Source of the DNA: Nemopilema nomurai
Taxonomy: Eukaryota; Cnidaria; Scyphozoa; Rhizostomeae; Rhizostomatidae
NCBI GenBank assembly: GCA_003864495.1
Contig: ML133387.1
Coordinates: 1,173,311-1,237,310 of the forward strand
Direction: 5' to 3'
Length of the DNA: 64,000 nucleotides
Every line of letters begins with the position of its first letter. The first letter of the stretch is position 1. Made by a program: the position numbers and the translations under genes. Positions 1 to 10,500 of the stretch are shown here, piece by piece. Under the pieces are notes generated by a model. That model was not told where the DNA came from. It saw nothing but the letters and a program-made list of their open reading frames with translations, and made no database searches.

Positions 1-277
1 ATGCAGATAAACTGAAGCTTAGATTATCAAAATAAATCACTATCAGACAAAGTAAAATAATAGAGAAATCGTTCAAGGCAGCTCAAGAAAACTACTTTCA
101 ATACACACAATTTTGTGTTTTTAAATACTTGCATGGGTTTCTATTAGGTTTATCTCGAAAATATTCAGAGCTATTTTTGCCCTTCCTCAATTTCTCTCTA
201 GTACAACTACATTCGGTAACCAGTTTTATATCCTGAATATTTCAGGACAGAGAATATATAGTTATTGGCTACCTCAC

Positions 278-3200
278 CTCCAAATATGGGCTCGATCCTG
301 CGGGTACTTTTTCAAGTTCTGCATGAGTGCCAGTATTGTCGCATGCAAGCAAGATCTAGTTGACAGATGACAATGAGAGAGCAGCTCTCTAACCCCTTCC
401 CTGATTTCCCAGTTTGAATCACTAAGGACATTAAACATTGTGTCTAACTGTTCTTCACGTAAATCCACGTGTTCACAAATCTTTATTAGGCTGTTGATAG
501 AGTTTAGGCGGACACTTTCAATTTCGTCATTAAACATATCGACAAGAAAGTCACAAGACATTGCTGCAAATGATGAGTTCTGATTGGCTAATTCGCATAA
601 AGAGTCAACTGCAGCACGCCTCACTTCCATGAACTCGTCCTCAAGTCCTCGGACAAATGCACCGCACGCTCCAATACTCATCAAAGTAATTTCTTCTCCA
701 GCCACGTTCTTCTCACGTGCATGCTCGTTATCACCCCATTTTCTACCTGTGCTCCAACCACTACTAGAGGATGAGTCTTTAATTCCATGAGAACGCTCCC
801 TTTCCTGTTCATGATAACTCTTCCTCTTCTACATTAAAGAAAAGGTTGGTTGAAGCACTACAATCCATATTACGGGTTGAGTAGAAAAGCTTCAAACATC
901 AAGTTTGAATGAAAATAGAAAATAAACATCAGCAAGACATTCCTGAGGTTCATCATTTTTATCGAACATTTTCTATCCTTACTGCTGATAAATGTATCGT
1001 AAAATACCTTACCCTGAGATGGGACATGAGCTTCTTGTCCAATGTCTGCTCTAGGTACACGAAGCTGACGAGGTGCAGAGAGCCAAGCAGGCCAGTTGCT
1101 TCAGCGCGCACAATCATCGACCCGTCGTTTATCATATTACAAATCTTGACGAAGGCATCGTCCACTAGTCTCTTCTCATCAGATGAAGAACTTTTAATCA
1201 ACCTATTGAAAAAGATGGTTACTGAACATCAATATTTTAAAATATAATGTTGGGGCGTGTCGTATTACATCTGAAAAGCACACGAATGAAGATTAATTCA
1301 AAAGTTACATGCCATTTTACTGACTAAATCGAATACAAATCATCTAGACCAGGATGGCCAAAATGCGGCTGTTCGCCTAGATTTTTGCGGCTCTTAAAGG
1401 CCGATATCTACAGCCATTTCCAGGACACATTAAACAATAATCGCTTTTCAATTTTCATGTTGCAACAAAAATTATGTGATGGCACTTGAAATTGATAGAG
1501 TTTATTGGTAAAAAGAAACTCGAAACAATTCACACTGTGTAGGAGTATGAAAATTGAAAAGCCAAGCTAGTCACAGATGAGGTTGCGGCTGAAAAGGGGC
1601 TATTGGGTTCTGGAAGACGCTTCCATTGGACTGGCTGCGGTTAAGTTGCTGCTAATGTTTGATTGCATGTCGTGTGCATGTCTGTGTCAAACATATCAAG
1701 TCAACACTGAAACCCGTGAAATCAAAGCATCGATCTGTTTTGACTGACACCTACGTTAAAGAATCGTTTCGACTAAAATCCTGATCAGAAGGGATTAGTC
1801 AAGACAACGAATGCCAGAAGTTCCACTAAGCAATATGAATAGTCAATGAAAAATGCTATTGACAATTTTTATATTTTTGCTTATTGGCTTGATTTAGGAA
1901 ATGATAGGATTTTTATTTTATTCCATTTAACAAGAAGACCCTTCAATAGATGCTTGTTTACCAGGAGTCATTTACTGCACATATAAAGATTAAATAAATA
2001 ACGAAAGCTTACATGAATCATCATTAAAAACATGCAGATGATTGTTGGCATGTATACCTGGGTAACTGATGTGGGTCTTTGCAAGAGAACGTAAAAATGT
2101 GGCTTCTGGTCTCAGACAGGTTCGCTACTGCTGGTGTACATTCAAGGCTGTACTTGTTTATATGCTAAATGATGACTTAATAGGGCAAATCTCTACCTTT
2201 CAGGGTAAATATGACTCATCACCCAAATTATCTTGACAGCTGCCATTCTCACTACCTCATAATCGTCATTCAAGGCATAAGATGCTTTCTCATAGACATT
2301 CAAACCGAGGCTGTGTCCACGATGATGGAGAGTGAGCTAAAACACACCAAATAAAGCATGAAACTTTCAACCAACAACTAGATTATGTTACTCCCTACTA
2401 TGAGAAAAAGATTTCATTTAATTCAGGCTTATAAAGATTTTTTTCATACACTATGTACTGTCATCAGTTCCATCTTAATTAAAAAGCACAAACAGAATTC
2501 TGTTGGCTAAACAACCAGGTAAGAAAAGGCATTTCAATTAATATCTTACTAAACACTTGAGAAATAGCATCTTTTTTAGACAGCTAACATCACTAACCAG
2601 CCCTTGGATAGCACTTGCACGAACTCTGGGGTCCTGATCAGCAGAAAACTCGCAAAATAGATCGAGAAAGTCAATGTATCGTCCGCCACTCAGTCGGAAC
2701 CCATCTCGAGGGCACATCTGACTAAGCAGGTTGAGACAAGCACACCTTAGGTCCTGGTGTGAATCTGTTAGTCTCTGGAATGAATTGTGAAAAAATATAA
2801 AATATTACAACCAAAAAACAAGAGAAATAAAAAAGATGAAAAGAGTGTTCAATCAGGCCTAAGAGTTTTGCAAGAAACACAATTTAACAAAAATATTATT
2901 TCAAATTACAAAGAGTGTGTTGTGTCATGAAACACGAAATAAACAGGAAAGTTAAGACTTGAGCTTTTAGAAGACACACCACTGAGTTCAAAGCAAAATT
3001 ATTGGCTGTATAAAGCTACAAACCTTGTAAGAAAGCTTTAATATCTTTTGTATAACTTCTGCCTATACCAGAAAAGAACAAATGCAATATCAATAAATCT
3101 GTAACGCAGTGGCGATTCTAGCCTTAAAAGTCTGGGGGGGGGGGCTAACCGGGGGCCAAACTTTCAGTTATAGGAGCCAACGCTAGCTATTACTTTGGAA

Positions 3201-5575
3201 ACTAGTAGAAACTAGTAGTAAGAATGTCCTTGGTACAGCTCTATCAAGGCTGTTATCATTATGCCAAATAATTTTATTGGTTGCGTAAGCAGCTGTGTCC
3301 CCTACGAAAAATAACACAGAAAATTGTTCGTGGGTGCCCCTAAAGGTTCGCGACCGTTTGTTATTTGACTAAAAGTAACTTTGTTCTGTTACTCCACTGA
3401 GTTTTATCTGTTTAACAATGCATTACAATCATGGTTTTCAACAGAAGAACTAAACTTTTTTGGTAAAATTTTTCCATAGTAGTTTTGTCTTATATCCAAC
3501 CTCCATGAGATCAAGCAAATCATTCTGTTACACAGAATTTCAAGTCATACAATTTCGATAAGCAATAGTAGATTGCCAAGGTATACTGGGATGGTATTGG
3601 GCTGACCCTGCGCACTCCAGCGCAAGAAGGTGGATCACTAAATGATTGTCAAGAATGAGTCTTGGCAACACTTGGTTTTACTTGGTAACTTATTAGAAAG
3701 GGGCCAAAATTTCATAAATGTCCACCTCGGTTACAAACCAAAACACTTTTCGGGGCCCCTAGTTTGTAAATAAATGCAATAAAGATAGCATTGAGGAAAA
3801 TAAAAAGAGCCACCTTAACAAAGTGAAAAAACGATTGAACAGCTTCGGCAGAAAACATTGAATTTTTAATAGAAACTTTTGAAAAAACTGGGGGGCAAAG
3901 AAAATTTCTGGGGGGGGGGACCGTGGCCCCCCTGGCCCCCCGTAGAATCGCCACCGCTGTAACGAGGGGGATTATTGGGTACTTTAGTTCCTGTATGTGT
4001 GGTGTGGATAAATGTACTTGTTATTAAAAGTTCAAAAGTTTAATAATGAATTGACTGCATATTAATGAGCTGCAGTACTTTGTACAATCTTAAAAAAGGA
4101 AGTATAGCAAAGTCATCAAAGGCAAAAATGAGTTAATTATGAGAGAGTTCCACAAACCTTTGCTGGTAGCAATTGCCCAACAGTACAGAACAACTTAAGG
4201 TATTGTTTAAAGACATGATGGTTTGCTGGAAGAAAAACCTTTGCTGGTGACTGTAGGATTGAATAGGCTGCATAACATTAATAATTACTCTTGTATGCTT
4301 AATTGTAGGGGAGGGTCATATAGCATTTTTCAAATTTTTTTACCCTTCATAGCATTTTATAATGACCCCCCCATTTTATGGAAATTCCAAAGGATGACCA
4401 ACCCCCTCATTTTATTATCAACCCCCCATATTAGATATTTTAAACTTCTCAGAAAAAAATGGCTTGGCTCCGTCTAAAACTCTTTTAAAGAAAAAATAAA
4501 TCAGACCCTAAAATTTCAAAAGCGTTTACTCATTGTCGTCAGCCATACTTAAATTGTCTTTTAACTCTATTGTTTTGCTTCTTGTTCTTGAGCTCTATGC
4601 CTCTGCCGTTCACCAGCTAACATGTTTTCGACTCTGACCAAAAGTGCACTTGCAATATCTCACCCCCACCCCCTCATTTTATTTTCACCCTCCCATTTTA
4701 GATGCTTATTTACGATTTTCCCTGTAGTTCATTTTATTATGACCCCTCCGCTTTATGAAAATCTAGGAAAATGTCCACCCCCCCTTTTTATTCGACCCCC
4801 CCCTTACAATTAAGCACATCTTTGGCTCACCACAGCTATTCCTCTGTAAATAAAATCTTGTTTTGCAGAACAAATTGCATAAAATAAAGGTTCCCAACCA
4901 TGTTCAAGCATCCCAAAAGCATGTGAATTTCAATATAAGATAAACCCTTTATAAAAGAACCTGAAATACAAATTATGATAAAGGTTATCTGTTTTTAATC
5001 CTTGCATATTAAGATATCCTACAAATGTTAAAGTCCTGCTATTGAAATTAAGTGATGAATATAAAATAAGAAATCATAAACAAAGAGACTGCTACCTTTT
5101 CTGACCTAGGAAAAGGTAAACATCACAAAGAAAAACTATAAAAATATAAGAAAAATATAATGCTTTTTACTTCCTTACCCTCTTTTTGAGCAAGATCAAC
5201 AAGGTCGTCCATGTTAACAAGTCTGCTCAGGTTTGGGATCTTCATCAGATCTCTGATAGCTAATATAATCCTTCCTTTAATATCATGATTTTCTGCTTTC
5301 CGTAAAACATCTTTTAAAACGTTTGCAACCTGCTCACCATCATCAGATGTCAGATTATTTGTAGAGATGCTAGATAACCTTGATATACTATTAAGTGGAT
5401 CATTTAAATGTACACTGCTTGAAATGTCGGAGATCAACTGCTGTGTAAACAAGTTCTGTGGTTCCTTTATCCTTAACTTTAATGGTGGTACATTTTCTGT
5501 ATTTGCCTCACTTTTTGTTTCTACTGTTGTGCTACTAGCACTTATTTTGCCAGAAGCTGGTCTCTTTAATGACAT
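278..5575 (-). CDS. INTS4: Integrator complex subunit 4, N-terminal half (partial)
   Basis: INTS4 is a HEAT-repeat scaffold of the Integrator complex; it sits with INTS9/INTS11 in the RNA-cleavage module that processes snRNA and attenuates transcription in the nucleus. Coding exons in transcript order are 5575-5179, 4225-4158, 3062-3024, 2774-2598, 2336-2197, 1202-1013 and 828-278. All have GT-AG borders and matching phase, giving 1562 coding bases (about 520 residues; animal INTS4 is about 960). Diagnostic blocks are DQDPRVRASAIQGL, LVDDAF, YLEQTLDKKLMSHLR, ACGAFVRGLEDE and FLVDMFNDEIESVRLNSI. The last visible exon ends in phase 2 at 278 and no further exon is seen in 1-277, so the 3' half lies beyond the left edge. 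The start is the first ATG of exon 5575-5179. A polypyrimidine tract and AG end at 5582, six bases before the ATG, so a non-coding 5' exon probably lies upstream. Exons 2 (68 bp) and 3 (39 bp) are tiny and each has a foldback element close upstream. Confidence 0.94.
3099..3964. mobile_element. hAT-like non-autonomous element (MITE) with 8-bp target duplication
   Basis: Imperfect terminal inverted repeats (CAGTGGCGATTCTA at 3107; its counterpart CGGTGGCGATTCTA read on the minus strand from 3956) are flanked by identical 8-bp copies of CTGTAACG at 3099-3106 and 3957-3964. An 8-bp duplication with CAGTGGCG-type ends is typical of hAT-superfamily elements. The 850-bp body has G/C homopolymer runs next to both ends and no transposase-like ORF; an 80-codon minus-strand ORF at its right end looks random. 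It lies in INTS4 intron 2, ending 44 bp upstream of the 39-bp exon 3. Confidence 0.75.
4297..4815. mobile_element. C/G-rich foldback element in INTS4 intron 1
   Basis: The left end GCTTAATTGTAGGGGAGGGTC (from 4297) is matched in inverse at the right end, which finishes ...TTACAATTAAGC at 4815. Between them are several repeats of the type ATGACCCCCC and TTTTATGAAAAT. TTAA occurs in both ends, so a TTAA-targeting (piggyBac-like) origin is possible, but no clean duplication outside the repeats was seen. No coding capacity. It starts 71 bp upstream of INTS4 exon 2 in the direction of transcription. Confidence 0.55.
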
Positions 5576-6350
5576 ATTTATCTACAAAAAAATATCAACA
5601 TTAAGCAAAATATACTCATATGTAAAGACTGCAAAATATTGATTAACACTGTCAAGGTACCAAAGCAAAATTAAGTTTTAAAAATTAATTCTTTAATTAC
5701 TTCTAAATGCTTGACTTCATATTTAAGGATGAAAAATTGAGTATATTTATGAAAGTTGGGACTCCATGATACAGTTAAGTCTCATCCAGCAAATTAGCAC
5801 TAAGTTCCAAAAGAAATTACTAGACAATGACATAGGAGAAACCTGCAAGCAAAGAAGAGTGATTTTAATCCAGCAATGAGCACCCGAGCCATACATTTGT
5901 GACCTAGTTAAATAGAAAAAAAATTCCAGTTTTGCATTTTTTCTAAAAATTGAGTTTTAGTATAGAAGAATATTAGAAAATCGTCTAAATCCAAAAAAGA
6001 AAATATCAATGTGGAATGGAAATGACTTGCAAAACAGTTTACCCTGAATTCAGGAAGGGAGCTTGGTGCTCTTTATGATCAATATGAGAAAAGTAAAAGA
6101 TAACAACAGAAACTAAGACAACAAACTGCATCAACTGCTATATGTTTGAGACCTCTGAGTTTCCTATTAAACTGATTAACTGTGTTCACCTTGGAAACTT
6201 TTCTTGACCAATAAACATCATTTATTCTAGTTTGCGGCTAAACTGAAGCTATGGCTACTTTTAACCATTAAAATACTCAGGAAAGTAGAAAGGCTCTCAT
6301 AAGGATTCACCATACCTTTGCAACAATGATTTGCCTTGCAAGGCAAGAAA

Positions 6351-7030
6351 TACACTGCCGTTCAAAAAGTCTTGGGACAATTTGAAGTTTCGAATCTTCT
6401 GGCAAATGAAAACAATTTAAGGCGATCAAAAAATGTATCTTTTGAAACACTCCTATTATCCTTTAAATGGTCTAAATAATGCAGTAAAAGCATCAATAAG
6501 TTGCCAAATTTCAGCTCTTTTTATTCATTACAATTAATTATCAGAATTTGAAACCTCTGCGCTTTGACCTTCTGGTAAATTAATTGAGATGTATCATCTC
6601 TCAATAAAGATCTTTCATGTCTTGGCGTCTGGAACTTTCTCGGTCTGCCAACCCTTGGCAAATCTTTCACGGTTCTAAATATAAAGAACCTTTTGCATAC
6701 AGCGAAAGCTGCATTCTTTGAGCAACCCACAATTGATGCAGTTTCTTAGTAGCTTTTACCATTATTTTTATAAAAGAGAATTTCTAGACGCCTCTCGTAT
6801 GATCATGTTTCTGGCCTAGAAAAATTTTACGGTTAATCTTTTTCAAATCATTTTTGCGAAATTGAAATACTTCGAAACATGAACAATGTCTTATAAAAGT
6901 TTCATGAATATAGCCGGTTGTCGTACTTAATAAGAGAGGATTAAATGCATGTTTTTTAAAGCTTTAATCATAAGCGTCTTTCGAAACTTCGAATTGTCCA
7001 AATTGAAAAGACATTTTGAACGGTAGTGTA
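6351..7030 (-). mobile_element. Degenerate Tc1/mariner transposon with TA target duplication
   Basis: Terminal inverted repeats CACTGCCGTTCAAAA (6353) and, inverted, CACTACCGTTCAAAA (ending 7028) are bordered by TA dinucleotides at 6351-6352 and 7029-7030. The similarity continues inward over roughly 45 bp (for example GAAGTTTCGAA in both arms). The element is about 676 bp, against about 1.3-1.7 kb for an autonomous copy. A minus-strand ORF at 6521-6730 keeps the N-terminal helix-turn-helix region of a Tc1 transposase (GCSKNAAFAVCKRF, then a GRPRK motif), but the DDE catalytic part is gone. Confidence 0.8.
6521..6730 (-). pseudogene. Tc1 transposase N-terminal fragment
   Basis: A 69-codon open stretch resembles the paired-like DNA-binding domain of Tc1-family transposases: GCSKNAAFAVCKRF, TVKD.PR.GRPRK, then an RxERSLLR-like segment. 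It loses similarity after about 50 residues, with no DDE/D catalytic domain, so it cannot encode an active enzyme. It lies inside the element bounded by TA at 6351 and 7030. Confidence 0.7.
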
Positions 7031-7585
7031 GGTTAGGTGTTGACAACAGTTTCCATCATGTAAACCTAACTTCTAGGATAAATTTTCATTCTACTTTCAA
7101 AAAGTGCAAATAATTCCTTGTATAAATTTACTGCATAGCAGAAGGGATCCTCTTTATTATCTAAAAGCAAAGGTAAATACCTTTTAGAGCCAAAGTATTT
7201 CTGAGCCCCTTTATAGGCTTTTGTCTTTATTGAGAACTGTACAATCGGCAGCCATCACTTTTACCGTTCCAAATCTGCCTGAGACCGAGGCTACTCACTG
7301 CAATCATCAACGGAAGATTTTGAAATAAAGTTTAGAAATGTGAACAAGAAGAGTGAACAAGAGTGAACAGTTGTGAATTGCGAAATATCGCAAAGAGCTC
7401 CATATCTACGGTTGAGCTTGTTATGCCAAATTAAAACCCGAATTTCAACTTAAATTTTTCAGGCTGATAAATAAGGCTATACAGCGTTGCCTCGTTTTGG
7501 ATGCTGGATTTGGAGATGAAATTTTGAGGCTGAAAGATTGAAAAGCAGCTGAAAGTTAAAGGCTCGAAGAGACTAAATCCAACTG

Positions 7586-10500
7586 ATGTTTGCAAGCAAC
7601 AAGAGGCCTAAAATGACAAGTGATACAGCTGAAGATGTCCCAATGCAATCAGAAGCACCCGAAGTTGATTCTTCGGTAATGGCACTATCAGGATCCGCCA
7701 GTGTTGCACTTGCACTGCATCCGCTGGTAATTATGAATGTCTCGGAACATTACACTAGAACAAAAGCCCAGGGAGAAGTAAAAAATGCTAAAGGTATATT
7801 TTTCGTATGTTTTATCTCTCATTATATATTCCAATGGAATTTGCTGCTGTAGTGATTTTTTTCAGCAACTTACGGTCAAATCGAAAGCAATATCTAAATA
7901 TTCGATTCACAGCGAAGTAACTCGCGACCGAAGGGTCAAAGTAAAATGTAAGAATTGTTCAGTATGAACTCATTTAAAGGTGAAGATTTCAATTCTGAAG
8001 TTAATGTTTGAGAAAGAGCCTTAGTTAGCGTGATAAAAAATCGATGACGTCGATCTGGATCGGAGAAATGGTTCATCATGTTTTTAAAAGTTTTGAATAT
8101 TTTGCCATTAACTATTCAATTTACTAGTCACGTACTGTATCTCTTTCAACGAAAGTAAATCATGTCCTTTTGTCCTATACTATTTTTCATCCTGTATTAT
8201 TTCTGTATCTTCAATCTGTTCAAACATCATTATCAAAATTTACTTCATTGAAAAAATTCCTGCTTTTAAACCCTTACTCTAAATTTATGGAAAGCAAATG
8301 TCTCAATGTCAAGAATTTTTATTAGCTAATAGAAAGCTATGTTTATTTCTGTATGTTTTTGTATCATTTGACATTTCAGAACTTGGTTATAATTGACCAA
8401 TCAATGTTGTTACCTAATTTTAGTAGAGCCCAAAGGAAAAGATGAACTCTTTCTGTCTACGAAAAATGGGATTGTCTATTGAAATGTAGACAGACTCCAA
8501 AACATTTAAGTGAAAAGACAACCTAGCTTGCCCAATTATATGAAAATTGTTGTCAATGTATGTTTTGGCACAATCTGGATTCTCTAAAAGATGTTGTCCT
8601 ATAGCCGAATCACAATTAATTTGGGCATTGCGTCTTTTACAATTTCGACGCGGCTGCTCTCTTTCTGCAGAGGTTTTGGTCCTTATGCTTGTTGGAGCAT
8701 GCTGTTTTGTTCTAATTTCCAATCTTTGAGTAGTGCGTCCTACATACCGAGCTTCACATTGGCAACAAAATTTGTATTCAACCAAACTTTTTTTGAGGGC
8801 AGGAACGCAATCCTTAAAAGTGGAGGGAAACATGGTGTTAGCATTTCAGACCACAAAAGGATTCACTGCTGAATAGCAGAAATTTTTGGCTTTCTTAATT
8901 TGGCATTTGACATTTCTTATTTCCATAAAGTGGTTGGTGCACTTCTTGGTAAGCAGGAAGGAAGAAACATAGAGATTTTGAATTCTTTTGAGCTTCAATT
9001 TGACATGATTGAAAGTGATGTTGTTATCAACATGGAGTATTATAGAGCAAAGGAAGAGCAATGTAAGTTTCATTTCTGGTATATGTATCAAAGATTTAAG
9101 TGTTTTTCTTTAATTTTCTTTTCAAAATTTGCATTTACTTTTGGCTTATGATTATTGAACCTTTGTTTTATGCAGAGTTTCATGATTCAAGAAGCACATC
9201 TCTAATGCTAAAAATTTGTTTTTTGAAAAATTTGCCAAGTTTTCATGCTATTTGATACTAAACTCGAATTGAAGTTTGAATATGATGTGGTCTTTAAAAA
9301 GCTTCTTGAAAGCAATTTGAAAATTTTTACTTTTACTTCCATCTATTGTCCCAACCATTGTTTTGTGATAACAGATATGCAAACCTTTAAATTTTGACTT
9401 CAGATATTTTTTGTGTGTGATATATTTGACATTTTATACAGTCCGGCAAGTCTTCAAAGACCTGGATTTCATTGGTTGGTATACAAATGGCGGCTCAGCA
9501 AATCATAGTGATGTTCATATTCACAAACAGGTCCACAAAGACATAATATTATCTAATATTTTAATTGTTGCAATAATTTTGATAACCAATACATTGGTTT
9601 GATAACTTCATCTGTTGTTATACTTAACCTAGAAGTTGAAGACCCCTTCATACTAAGATCTGTCTACATTTCAATGCATAATCCCATCCTTTGTAGACAG
9701 AAATAGTTTGTCTTTTCCCTTGGGCTTGTCTTAAAAAGTTATGTGTTAAGTAATGTTGATTGGTCAATTGTAACCAATCATACACTCTTCTCATCATCCT
9801 CTAGTATTTTTTATCCGCAACTGGCTATTTACTGGCAAGAACTGGTTTCACTTTTTCTAGCTAATTGTAATATCACAATTTGTTCAATTTATAGATAATG
9901 TAATAGATACTCTGTCTTTTTTCAGATGTCACAAATCAATGAAAGTTCCCTTCTATTGAAGCTGAACCCACTTTCGAAATCATCAGATGTAAGTTGTACA
10001 ATTTCAATACATTGACTCATCTTTATAGTCTTTAACTTCCTTTGAGACTGGTATTTTCTGTCATTCTCTTTGTAACACAGTATTCCAAGAACCAATGCTT
10101 ACTGGTGGTTAGCAACTTGTAGCATTCACTTCCCACACAGTCTTTCACTGCCATAATTATATAGTTTCGTGCAATGCCTTTGCAATAGTTACCATCCTTA
10201 ACTGGACATGCATGTAGCATACTTTTGTTGTTGTTGTTACCTTGAATCAAATTATTAGTTCCTTGAGTTCTGAGACACATGGAGTTTTCTGATCTTACCT
10301 ATGACACATTACATTGCATACTTTATCAAGACCATGCCTCCTAAACAGGGCCACTGACCCAGACAGATGCATTCTTAACAGATAAATGCATTTTTATCAG
10401 GGAATTATGCATCTTCATCAGGGCAACACATCCTTAGCATGGTAATGCATTCTAAAGAGGTCAAATATCATCTTGAATACCTGCTTTCAAAGTGCTAAGG

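Larger units (their letters stand above)
5576..7585. promoter_or_regulatory. Head-to-head INTS4/CSN6 intergenic region
   Basis: About 2.0 kb separates the two divergent start codons. The middle (6353-7028) is a Tc1/mariner relic. The segment from about 7030 to 7585 most likely contains the transcription starts of CSN6 and perhaps of INTS4, whose first coding exon is preceded by a splice acceptor and therefore needs an upstream non-coding exon. No TATA box or other decisive core element was recognised, so the promoter call rests on gene arrangement only. Confidence 0.35.

Noticed and set aside
8547..8872. Plus-strand ORFs opposite the Penelope fragment
   Set aside because: They are shadows of the minus-strand GIY-YIG coding sequence.
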